From CAVSJJ01 sp963728395 (GTDB lineage: Bacteria; Actinomycetota; Actinomycetes; Actinomycetales; Dermatophilaceae), in NCBI GenBank assembly GCA_963728395.1, contig CAVSJJ010000001.1, positions 124,001 through 188,000 on the forward strand: a DNA stretch of 64,000 nucleotides, written 5' to 3'. Below are positions 33,522-42,862 of the stretch, piece after piece. How positions within the stretch are numbered: position 1 is the first letter of the stretch; each line of letters begins with the position of its first letter. The translations under genes were made by a program, and so were the position numbers. Under the pieces are notes generated by a model that had not been told where the DNA came from, did not search any database, and worked only from the letters and a program-made list of their open reading frames with translations.

Positions 33522-35777
33522 CTAATCGAAGCGAAGGGTCGGCGACGACGAGACCTCGAGCCCGAGGCCGTCCAGACGGGCCCGCACGAGCGCCTCGGGC
33601 ACCTCGAGCGACTCGGCCAGCTCGGCCACGGTCAGGCCCAGCTCGACGCCGTCGCGCAGCTCCTCGTCGGCCTCCGGCGACCACGGGTGGCCCTGTGTGA
33701 CGGCCGTGCGGCTGCCCGCTGCGGCCGGCGGGGGTTCGGCCACCGGCCGGGCCGGGCGGACCTCCTCCGGCGCCGGACGCGAGACGCCGGAGGTCGCCCC
33801 GAGACCGCGCGGGGCCGGCTCGGCGACCGGGTCCGGCGGTCCCGCGGTCTCGTCGAGGCGGCGCAGCGCGGCGAGCACCAGCTCGCGGTCCACCGTGGGC
33901 CAGAAGGGCGGCAGCGAGCGCTGGAGGAAGCCGGCATACCGGGCGGTCATCATCCGCGAGTCGAGGAAGGCGACGACGCCACGGTCCTCGGCGCGCCGGA
34001 TGAGGCGGCCCGCCCCCTGGGCGAGGCGCAGCGCGGCGTGGGTGGCGGAGACCGCCATGAAGCCGTTGCCACCCATCCGGGCGATGGCCTGGGCCCGGGC
34101 CGATGCGAGCGGGTCGTCCGGGCGCGGGAACGGGATCCGGTCGATGAGGACGAGGTGGCACGACGGGCCCGGCACGTCGACGCCCTGCCACAGACTGATC
34201 GTCCCGAACAGGCAGGTCGTCGGCTCCCGGGCGAACCGTCGCACGAGGGTGGCGATCTGGTCCTCGCCCTGGCAGATGACGTCCAGGCCCGCGTCGTCGC
34301 CGAGCCGCTCGCGCATCGCCTCGGTGGCCTCGCGGGCGGCGCGCATCGACGAGAACAGCCCGAGGGTGCGCCCGCCGGCGGCCCGGACCAGGGCCTCGAT
34401 CTCCTCGAGGACGACCTCCGGGGTGCCGTCGCGGCCGGGTGCCGGCAGATGCCGGGCGACGTAGGCGATGCCCTGCCGTCCGTAGTCGAAGGGGCTCCCC
34501 ACATCGAGCCCACGCCACGCAGGTGCGTCCGCCCCGCGCAGGCCCAGCGTGCCCGCGACCGCGTCGAACGTCCCGCCCAGCTCGAGGGTGGCGGAGGTGA
34601 GGACGACCGTGCGGTCGTCGAAGATCTTGTCGCGCACGAGCATCGCCACGCTCATCGGGGCGACCTTGAGCACGCTGCCCCGCCGCGGGTCCCGGCTGAC
34701 CCAGGCGACATCGAGCTCGCGCTCCTCCAGCAGGCGCTCGGCCGTCACGAAGACCTCCTCGACGGCGGCCCGCGCCACCTGGCGGGCGGCGTCGGCCTCC
34801 TGTCCGGGCGAGGGCTTCAGCTCGGTCTGGACGGCGCGCGCCGTGTCGCGGACCCGGGAGAGGGCGAGGGCCAGCCCCTCGGGTATGCCGGTCAGCCTCC
34901 CCTCCGCGAGCGGCTCGAGGACCTCCTCGAGGAGGCCGGCGGCGTCCTCGAGGGGCTCGCTCGTGTCGGCCTGGCGGCCGGCTCGCTTGGCCGCCGAGCG
35001 CACCGCGGCCGGGGTGAGCTCGTCGGTGATCGTCGAGGTGACGCGGTCGACGAGCTCGTGCGCCTCGTCGATGACGAGGACGTCGTGCGGTGGCAGCATC
35101 TGCCGGCCCTCGAACGCATCGATCGCCATGAAGGAGTGGTTCGTGACGATGACGTCGACGTCGCGGGCCGCCTCCCGCGAACGCTCGACGAAGCACTCGC
35201 CCAGGGCGGGGCATTTCTGGCCGAGGCACTCCTCGGCGCCGACCGACACCTGACGCCAGGCCCGCTCCGAGACGCCGGGCACGAGCTCGTCCCGGTCGCC
35301 CGAGGTCGTCCCGGCCGCCCACTCGCGCAGCCGGACGACCTCGGCGCCGAGCCGGGAGGACTGCGACTCGACCTCGGCGACGGAGAGCAGGCCGTCGTCG
35401 TCCGCGGGATAGCCGCCGGACAGCTTGTGGGCGCACAGGTAGTTGCGCCGACCCTTGACGAGCGCGAAGGTCGGGCGTCGGCCGAGGACGGGGCGCAGCG
35501 CGTCCGCGACCCGGGGCATGTCGCGGTCGACGATCTGGGCCTGGAGGGCGAGGGTCGCCGTCGCGACGACCGCCGGACGCCCCGCGTCCATGGCGTGCTG
35601 GACCGCGGGCACGAGGTAGGCGAGGGACTTGCCCGTGCCGGTGCCGGCCTGGACGAGCAGGTGCTCTCCCGAGTCGACGGCGTCGGCGACGGCGTGGGCC
35701 ATCTCGACCTGGCCGGGCCGCTCGACGCCGCCGACGCCCGCGACGGCGGCGTGGAGGAGGTCGTCGAGCGGGGACAC
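33522..35777 (-). CDS. dinG: DinG/XPD-family ATP-dependent DNA helicase with C-terminal HTH-like tail
   Basis: Superfamily 2, 5'-3' Fe-S helicase for resolving R-loops or damaged DNA, 751 aa. Walker A is GTGTGKS (46-52) and Walker B DEAH (238-241). The four Fe-S cysteines are C116, C185, C190 and C196. Late motifs include LTSATLELGGTFD, ISLWQGVDVPG and QGAGRLIRR. After the helicase an unstructured Pro-rich linker leads to HPWSPEADEELRDGVELGLTVAELAESLEVPEALVRARL. That segment resembles a Myb/HTH-type DNA-binding helix bundle and is unusual. The GTG at 35777 diverges from fhs. Confidence 0.93.
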   Translation of the reverse strand: MSPLDDLLHAAVAGVGGVERPGQVEMAHAVADAVDSGEHLLVQAGTGTGKSLAYLVPAVQHAMDAGRPAVVATATLALQAQIVDRDMPRVADALRPVLGRRPTFALVKGRRNYLCAHKLSGGYPADDDGLLSVAEVESQSSRLGAEVVRLREWAAGTTSGDRDELVPGVSERAWRQVSVGAEECLGQKCPALGECFVERSREAARDVDVIVTNHSFMAIDAFEGRQMLPPHDVLVIDEAHELVDRVTSTITDELTPAAVRSAAKRAGRQADTSEPLEDAAGLLEEVLEPLAEGRLTGIPEGLALALSRVRDTARAVQTELKPSPGQEADAARQVARAAVEEVFVTAERLLEERELDVAWVSRDPRRGSVLKVAPMSVAMLVRDKIFDDRTVVLTSATLELGGTFDAVAGTLGLRGADAPAWRGLDVGSPFDYGRQGIAYVARHLPAPGRDGTPEVVLEEIEALVRAAGGRTLGLFSSMRAAREATEAMRERLGDDAGLDVICQGEDQIATLVRRFAREPTTCLFGTISLWQGVDVPGPSCHLVLIDRIPFPRPDDPLASARAQAIARMGGNGFMAVSATHAALRLAQGAGRLIRRAEDRGVVAFLDSRMMTARYAGFLQRSLPPFWPTVDRELVLAALRRLDETAGPPDPVAEPAPRGLGATSGVSRPAPEEVRPARPVAEPPPAAAGSRTAVTQGHPWSPEADEELRDGVELGLTVAELAESLEVPEALVRARLDGLGLEVSSSPTLRFD

Positions 35778-35849
35778 CAGAGCAGGGTATGCCGCAGGCC
35801 ACGCGGGGGCGGCATACCGTCCACAGCGCGCCGGTGACACGATGACGAC

Positions 35850-37568
35850 GTGAGCCTCAACGACGAGTCCGCCCCCTTCCCCTCCGATCTCGAGATCGCC
35901 GGCGCGGCCACCCTCCGCCCGCTCGCCGACGTCGCCGCCTCCATGGGCCTGGCCGAGAGCGACATCGAGCCGTACGGCCGCGACGTGGCGAAGCTCGACC
36001 TCGGCCTGCTCCAGGGCCTGGCCGGCCGGCCCCAGGGCCGGTACATCGTCGTCACCGCGATGACGCCGACCCCCCTCGGCGAGGGGAAGACGACGACCGC
36101 CGTCGGGCTGGCCCAGGGTCTCGCCCGCCGGGGCCGCCGCCCGGTCGTCGTCCTCCGCCAGCCCTCGATGGGTCCGACGTTCGGGATCAAGGGCGGCGCC
36201 GCGGGTGGCGGCTACAGCCAGGTCGTGCCGATGGAGCGGTTCAACCTCCATCTGACCGGCGACTTCCACGCCATCGCGGCCGCGCACAACCTGCTCGCGG
36301 CGATGATCGACAACCACCTGCACTTCGGCAACGCCCTCGGCCTCGACGAGCGGAACATCACCTGGCGACGCGTCGTCGACATCAACGACCGGTCGCTGCG
36401 CGACATCGTCATCGGGCTCGGCGCCCGGATCGACGGGGTACCGCGCCAGACCGGCTTCGACATCACCGCGGCGAGCGAGGTCATGGTCCTGGTCACCCTG
36501 GCGACGTCGCTCGCGGACCTGCGCCGCCGGCTCGGGCGGATCGTCGTCGGCTACACGACGGCCGGCGATGCGGTGACCGCCGAGCAGCTCGGTGCGGCCG
36601 GCGCGATGGCCGTCCTGCTCAGGGACGCCCTCAAGCCGAACCTCCTCCAGACCCTCGAGGGCGGACCGGCCCTCGTCCACTGTGGCCCGTTCGGCAACAT
36701 CGCGACCGGGACCTCGTCGGTCATCGCCGACCTCATGGCGATCCGGGCGGGCGACTACCTCGTCACCGAGGCCGGGTTCGGCGCCGACATGGGGGCCGAG
36801 CGGTTCTTCGACGTCAAGTGCCGGGTCAGTGGCCTGGCCCCCGACGCCGCCGTCATCGTCGCGACGGTTCGCGCCCTCAAGGCCCACTCGGGGCGCTTCG
36901 ACATCCGGCCGGGACGACCGCTTCCCGAGGACATCCTCGCCGAGAACCCCGGTGACGTCGCCGCCGGGATCCCCAACCTGCGCAAGCAGATCCAGATCGT
37001 CCAACGCTTCGGCGTGACGCCGGTCGTCGCCATCAACGCCTTCCCCGACGACCACGGGTCTGAGTACGACGTCATCCGCGCCCTCTGCGACAAGATGGGC
37101 GTCCGCTGCGCCGTATCGACCCACTTCGTCGACGGCGGCGAGGGAGCGGAGTCGCTCGCCGAGGCCGTCGAGGCCGCGGCGGACGACCCTGGCCACTTCG
37201 ACTTCCTCTACACCCTCGACATGTCGCTCACCCGCAAGCTCGAGACCGTCGCGACGGAGATCTACGGGGCCGACGGGATCGACGTGTCCCCCGCGGCCGC
37301 GGCGGCGCTCGCCGACTACGAGCGGCTCGGCTTCGGCACGCTGCCCGTCGTCATCGCCAAGACGCACTTGTCGATCTCCTCGGACCCGCTCCGGCTCGGC
37401 GCCCCGACCGGCTGGCGGATGCCGGTCCGCGAGGTGCGGGCCGCCGTCGGCGCGGGCTACGTCTACGCGATCTGCGGTGACATGCGGACGATGCCTGGGC
37501 TGGCGCGCCACCCCAACGCGGAGCGGATCGACATCGACGCGAGCGGGGCGACGGTCGGGCTGTCCTGA
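35850..37568 (+). CDS. fhs: formate-tetrahydrofolate ligase
   Basis: ATP-dependent synthesis of 10-formyl-THF from formate, feeding one-carbon metabolism in the cytosol. The 572-aa protein has the P-loop TPTPLGEGKTT (73-82), PSMGPTFGIKGGAAGGGYSQV, RNITWRRVVDINDR and EAGFGADMGAERFFDVKCR. Length fits the family. The GTG start is preceded by ACACGAT and no Shine-Dalgarno. It is divergent from dinG across a 72-bp gap that holds an inverted octamer pair (35787 and 35810). It is a single-gene unit. Confidence 0.97.
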   Translation: MSLNDESAPFPSDLEIAGAATLRPLADVAASMGLAESDIEPYGRDVAKLDLGLLQGLAGRPQGRYIVVTAMTPTPLGEGKTTTAVGLAQGLARRGRRPVVVLRQPSMGPTFGIKGGAAGGGYSQVVPMERFNLHLTGDFHAIAAAHNLLAAMIDNHLHFGNALGLDERNITWRRVVDINDRSLRDIVIGLGARIDGVPRQTGFDITAASEVMVLVTLATSLADLRRRLGRIVVGYTTAGDAVTAEQLGAAGAMAVLLRDALKPNLLQTLEGGPALVHCGPFGNIATGTSSVIADLMAIRAGDYLVTEAGFGADMGAERFFDVKCRVSGLAPDAAVIVATVRALKAHSGRFDIRPGRPLPEDILAENPGDVAAGIPNLRKQIQIVQRFGVTPVVAINAFPDDHGSEYDVIRALCDKMGVRCAVSTHFVDGGEGAESLAEAVEAAADDPGHFDFLYTLDMSLTRKLETVATEIYGADGIDVSPAAAAALADYERLGFGTLPVVIAKTHLSISSDPLRLGAPTGWRMPVREVRAAVGAGYVYAICGDMRTMPGLARHPNAERIDIDASGATVGLS

Positions 37569-37628
37569 CCGACCGCCGTGCTCAGCGGGTCCGGTGACGG
37601 CCCCGTGTCGTCGACGGCGGATCCACGC

Positions 37629-38015
37629 TCACGGCGCGGCTCCGCCGGCCGCCTCCGCGACGAGAGTGCGGAAGGTCGACATCGTGAAGCCCGGCACGAC
37701 GCTCTCGAGCTGGTTGAGCGGGGTCGCCGGGTCGAGGGCGGCCGGGTCCTGCGCACCCGTCAGGCCGGCGAGGGTCCCGACGGGCAGCCCGGTGGCGTCC
37801 GCGGCCTCCTGGAGGGTCATCCAGCCCTTGACGACCTGGTTGGAGCCCTCGCCGCTGCCGTCGCCCCCGCCACCGCCGGTGCGGCCCTGACCCATCCCGG
37901 CGCTCGTGGCGCTGCGACCGGTCGTGGCCCACAGGCCGGCGGCCTGGGCCGCGCCGATGACGCCGACGAGCAGGACGAGGGTGAGGACGGGCATGATCCA
38001 GCGGTTGACCTTCAT
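37629..38015 (-). CDS. small membrane-anchored partner of the ferredoxin membrane protein
   Basis: A 128-aa protein with one N-terminal membrane segment (about residues 6-28, WIMPVLTLVLLVGVIGAAQAAGLW). A Gly/Ser-rich linker follows, then an extracytoplasmic domain starting VKGWMTLQEAADATGLPVGTLAGLTG and ending NQLESVVPGFTMSTFRTLVAEA. The domain looks like a short helical module known beside NapH/YccM-type proteins; I cannot give it a firm family name. Its ATG overlaps the stop codon of the upstream 4Fe-4S protein by four bases, so the two work together. Confidence 0.8.
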   Translation of the reverse strand: MKVNRWIMPVLTLVLLVGVIGAAQAAGLWATTGRSATSAGMGQGRTGGGGGDGSGEGSNQVVKGWMTLQEAADATGLPVGTLAGLTGAQDPAALDPATPLNQLESVVPGFTMSTFRTLVAEAAGGAAP

Positions 38016-38929
38016 CGGGTGGCCTCCTGGGCAGGGCGGTGGACGAGGTCGGACAGCGGCACCGCGGTGCGGACGCTGAGCGCCCCGCCGACCGGGCAGG
38101 TCGTCACGCAGTCGAGGCAGCCGATGCAGTCGGTGCTCACCGAGCGTGCCGTCGCCGAGACGTCGATCCCGACGGGACACGGGGTGTTGCACAGCTCGCA
38201 GCTGGTGCAGGCGTTGGGGGTGCGCCGGATCCGCAGGATGCTGAGGTGGCCGAGAACGGCGAAGACCGCGCCGGCCGGGCAGAGGTAGCGGCACCAGAAC
38301 CGTTCGATGACGAGCGAGCCCGCGACGATGACGGCGAGGATGGCCAGGGCGGGCCACATCGCGCGGCTGGGCTCGAACCACCAGCGCAGGCTGAAGGCCG
38401 TGACATAGGGGTCGTAGTCGGCGAACCAGAGACTCGCGGTCACGGCGCTCGCGTAGACGATGACGCCGAGGACGACGAACCGGCCCCACCGCAGCGCGGC
38501 GTCGACCCGACGCGGGATGCGCAGCTGCGGAACGTGCAACCGGCGGGCGAGGCCGTGCAGCCCGTCCTGGAGGGTGCCGAAGGGGCAGACCCAGCCGCAG
38601 AAGGCGTTTCCGGCGAGCAGGACGCCGGCGAGGACGGCGCCGCCGAGGACGAGGTTGGACGGGTGCGTCTTGCGGATGAGCGTTCCCGTCGTCAGCCAGG
38701 TCCACAGCGTCTCGACGGCCCCGAACGGGCAGAGCGCGTCGGTCGAGGCGCTCGAGCCGCCGGGCTCGCTCGCGTGCCGGACGGCGGCGACGAGGATGAA
38801 GGCCGCGAACCCGAGCTGGACGACGCGGCGGGCGCCGCGGAGCGTGCGGATCGAGCGACGGCGGCGGACGGCGGCGCTGGGTCGTCGGGGTCGGGCGGGA
38901 CGGAGTGCGGGGGTGGCACCGGAGGACAT
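38012..38929 (-). CDS. NapH/YccM-type membrane 4Fe-4S protein
   Basis: Polytopic membrane electron carrier of 305 aa. About five membrane helices alternate with the family motifs CPFGAVE, CGWVCPFGTLQD and CRYLCPAGAVF. The soluble C-terminus has two clusters of the CX2CX2CX3CP type (CTSCELCNTPCP and CIGCLDCVTTCP). Start ATG 38929 is chosen over an in-frame start further up because MSSGATPALRPARPRR begins the basic N-terminus. It is coupled to the small gene at 37629-38015. Such proteins pass quinol electrons to a periplasmic or membrane acceptor; the acceptor is not in the window. Confidence 0.9.
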   Translation of the reverse strand: MSSGATPALRPARPRRPSAAVRRRRSIRTLRGARRVVQLGFAAFILVAAVRHASEPGGSSASTDALCPFGAVETLWTWLTTGTLIRKTHPSNLVLGGAVLAGVLLAGNAFCGWVCPFGTLQDGLHGLARRLHVPQLRIPRRVDAALRWGRFVVLGVIVYASAVTASLWFADYDPYVTAFSLRWWFEPSRAMWPALAILAVIVAGSLVIERFWCRYLCPAGAVFAVLGHLSILRIRRTPNACTSCELCNTPCPVGIDVSATARSVSTDCIGCLDCVTTCPVGGALSVRTAVPLSDLVHRPAQEATR

Positions 38930-39005
38930 GGCCTCACCGTGGCCGAGGCGCGTGAAGCCGGTGTGAAGGAGCCGGGAAGGCTCGGCCAAGCCCGGCCGGT
39001 CCGGC

Positions 39006-39626
39006 TCAGCGGGTCGGCGGGCGGTGGCGCCGGTCGGTGAGGAAGGGCCGCATGACGCGGGTCAGCCTCGGCATGACGAGATACGTCATCGTCACCGTGA
39101 TGAGCCCGGTGTTGACCAGGGTCAGCAGGAGGAATGGGATCCCGAGTGCGGCGAGCCGGGGCGCGAGCGCCCAGAGGAACAGCGAGGCGGTCGGCCAGAT
39201 GCCCAGCCAGGTCACGAGCGCCATCCGGTGCCGGGGCGGGTGCATCGTCGCGGGGACGACGGCCGGCTCGAACCACGCCTCGAGGCCGGACAGGCGGCGG
39301 TGCTCCGGCTCCCCCTCCACGTGTTCGCGCATCCGTGCGTGGATCTCGGCCCGGTCGGCACTGGCGTCCCAGCGCGCGAGCGCCTCCTCGCTGCCGAAGT
39401 TGACGACGACCTGGTAGTCCTCGCCGGGCGCGGCGGGCGGCAGGAGGTCCGCCGCGAGGAAGCCGGGATGCCGGCTCATCGCCCGGAACATCTCGCGGAC
39501 GAGCACCTCGTAGTCACCCTCGTGGCCGGGCAGCGCGCGGCGACGGGCGATCCGGGTGACCGAGCCGGGTGTCGAGGTGCGGTCTGGATCCGGGACCGGG
39601 TGCGGGGTCGGTGCCACGTCGCCCAT
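39006..39626 (-). CDS. antibiotic-biosynthesis-monooxygenase (ABM) domain protein with two membrane helices
   Basis: A 206-aa protein with an ABM ferredoxin-like domain (about residues 20-115: RRRALPGHEGDYEVLVREMFRAM, GEDYQVVVNFGSEEALARWDAS). Two membrane helices follow at about 131-153 and 157-183, then a basic tail. Such fusions are common in actinobacteria but their substrate is unknown. It lies 77 bp upstream of the 4Fe-4S gene on the same strand, so an operon is possible. A long inverted repeat is found upstream (39679-39723). Confidence 0.88.
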   Translation of the reverse strand: MGDVAPTPHPVPDPDRTSTPGSVTRIARRRALPGHEGDYEVLVREMFRAMSRHPGFLAADLLPPAAPGEDYQVVVNFGSEEALARWDASADRAEIHARMREHVEGEPEHRRLSGLEAWFEPAVVPATMHPPRHRMALVTWLGIWPTASLFLWALAPRLAALGIPFLLLTLVNTGLITVTMTYLVMPRLTRVMRPFLTDRRHRPPTR

Positions 39627-39678
39627 CGTCGCGGAGGCGGCCGGCCCGCGGATGGCCCGTTCCGCTCGGCGGCACCGG

Positions 39679-39723
39679 TTCGAGGTATTTCAGGCCCCCA
39701 TGGGCGCACCGGAATACCTCGAA
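39679..39723. terminator. long inverted repeat between hflX and the ABM gene
   Basis: TTCGAGGTATT (39679-39689) and AATACCTCGAA (39713-39723) are perfect 11-bp arms. An inner GCCC/GGGC hairpin fills the centre. It lies 44 bp past hflX and upstream of the ABM start, so it could be a terminator or an operator. Confidence 0.55.
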
Positions 39724-39766
39724 TGCAGGAGCGGGACGCGCCGCGGGGAGCCTGGGCGGTCCGGGC

Positions 39767-41218
<1,452 letters not shown>

Positions 41219-41304
41219 ACGACTTCCAGGGTCTCATCCCCCACCGACCGGCGGCCAATCCTTTCCGCGGGCGGGCCCGCCGGTCGGCTAGCGTGACGCC
41301 CGAG

Positions 41305-41922
41305 ATGAGCGAGCGTCCCGACCACTACTTCACGGCCGCGCCGGCGAGCGACCCCGAGCTGCGCGACCTCACCGTGACCCTCGCCGGCGAGCCACGCCGG
41401 GTCCGCGTCGCCTCCGGCGTGTTCTCCCCCGGCGGACTCGACAAGGGCACGGCCGTCCTCCTCGAGCACGCCCCGGCGCCCCCGCCGACCGGGACCCTCC
41501 TCGACCTCGGCTGCGGCTGGGGACCCGTCGCGCTGACCCTCGCCCTGCGCTCCCCCGCCGCCACCGTGTATGCCGTCGACGTCAACGAGCGCGCGGTCGA
41601 CCTCACCGCCCGGAACGCCGCCGCGCTGGGCCTCGGCGGCGTCCGGTCCGGCCGGCCGGACGGCATACCGGAGCGGGTCCGCTTCGACCTCGTCTGGTCC
41701 AACCCGCCGATCAGGATCGGCAAGGCCGCGCTCCACGACCTGCTGCTGACCTGGCTGCCCCGGCTGGTGCCCGGCGGCCGGGCCTACCTCGTCGTGCAGA
41801 AGAACCTCGGGTCGGACAGCCTGCTCCGATGGCTGTCCGAGACCCTCGGTGGGGACTTCTCGACCCGGCGCTACGCGAGCAGCAAGGGCTTCCGCATCCT
41901 CGAGGTGACCCGCGAGAGCTGA
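41305..41922 (+). CDS. class I SAM methyltransferase (RsmC-like, MTS domain)
   Basis: Probable rRNA guanine-N2 methyltransferase of 205 aa. It starts MSERPDHYFTAAPASDPELRD. The SAM motif is LLDLGCGWGPVALTLAL and the catalytic NPP motif lies in VWSNPPIRIGKAALHDLL. Only the catalytic half of RsmC is present, as in other actinobacterial homologues. I prefer ATG 41305 because TAGCGT (41289-41294) lies just upstream and overlaps the alternative GTG at 41293. It diverges from hflX. Confidence 0.88.
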   Translation: MSERPDHYFTAAPASDPELRDLTVTLAGEPRRVRVASGVFSPGGLDKGTAVLLEHAPAPPPTGTLLDLGCGWGPVALTLALRSPAATVYAVDVNERAVDLTARNAAALGLGGVRSGRPDGIPERVRFDLVWSNPPIRIGKAALHDLLLTWLPRLVPGGRAYLVVQKNLGSDSLLRWLSETLGGDFSTRRYASSKGFRILEVTRES

Positions 41923-41974
41923 CATCGCCGGTTCCGGTCGCCGCGGTGTCCCAATGCGCTGCGAGGATGCGGGG

Positions 41975-42853
41975 ATGAGCACCGTTACGAGCCTCGGGCT
42001 CGCGTTCGTCCCGACCCTGCCGCCCGAGGCGCTGCCCGACGTGGCCCGCGCCTGCGACGCCCACCTGGACGAGCTGTGGCTGTGGGAGGACTGCTTCAAG
42101 GAGAGCGGCCTGGTCACCTCCGCCGTCGTCCTCGCGAGCACGACCCGGCTGCGGGTCGGGCTCGGCCTCATGCCCGCGCCGCTGCGCAACGTCGCGCTCA
42201 CCGCGATGGAGGTGGCCACCTTGCACCGGCTCTTCCCCGGCCGGTTCCTCCCCGGCGTGGGCCACGGCGTCCAGGACTGGATGGCTCAGGTCGGCGGACG
42301 CGTCGCGTCGCCGCTGACCCTGTTGGAGGAGTATGCCGTCGCCCTGCGCCGACTCCTCGACGGCGAGGAGGTCACCACCTCCGGACGCTATGTCCGGCTG
42401 GACCGGGTGCGGCTGCACTGGCCGCCGGAGCCGGGCACCCCGCTGTGGCTCGGTGGGACCGGCCCCCGCACCCTGCGCCTGTCCGGGCGGCTCGGCGACG
42501 GGGTCCTGCTGCCCGGCGGGCTGAGCGAGCAGGCCGCGGCGGCGATGCGCGCCGAGGTGGCGGCCGGCTGGTCCGACACCCACGAGGGCGGCACGGCTCC
42601 GCTCATGCATCAGCTCATCGCCGCGACCGGTCCCGGCGCGACGGAGCGGATCGCGGGCGAGCTCGAGCGCTGGGCGATCGCCCCCGAGCCCGGCGTCGCC
42701 GTCGCGGGCGACGCCGCGGCGATCGCCGAGACGATCCGGGGCCTCGCCGAGTCGGGGGTGACCAACCTCGTCGTCCAGCCCACCGAGGACGAGCCGGACC
42801 TGCTCGGGCTCATCGCCCTCCTCGGCGAGCAGGTCCGGCCTCTGCTGGGTTGA
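41975..42853 (+). CDS. luciferase-like (F420-type) monooxygenase
   Basis: Flavin- or F420-dependent oxidoreductase of the bacterial luciferase barrel family, 292 aa. Typical parts are LGLAFVPTLPPEALPDVARACDAHLDELWLWED, RLRVGLGLMPAPLRNVALTAMEVATLHRLFPGRFLPGVGHGV, and PLWLGGTGPRTLRLSGRLGDGVLL. Substrate unknown. The ATG at 41975 follows GAGGATGCGGGG. It converges with ggt, 9 bp apart. Confidence 0.9.
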   Translation: MSTVTSLGLAFVPTLPPEALPDVARACDAHLDELWLWEDCFKESGLVTSAVVLASTTRLRVGLGLMPAPLRNVALTAMEVATLHRLFPGRFLPGVGHGVQDWMAQVGGRVASPLTLLEEYAVALRRLLDGEEVTTSGRYVRLDRVRLHWPPEPGTPLWLGGTGPRTLRLSGRLGDGVLLPGGLSEQAAAAMRAEVAAGWSDTHEGGTAPLMHQLIAATGPGATERIAGELERWAIAPEPGVAVAGDAAAIAETIRGLAESGVTNLVVQPTEDEPDLLGLIALLGEQVRPLLG

Positions 42854-42862
42854 GCCGTCCGG

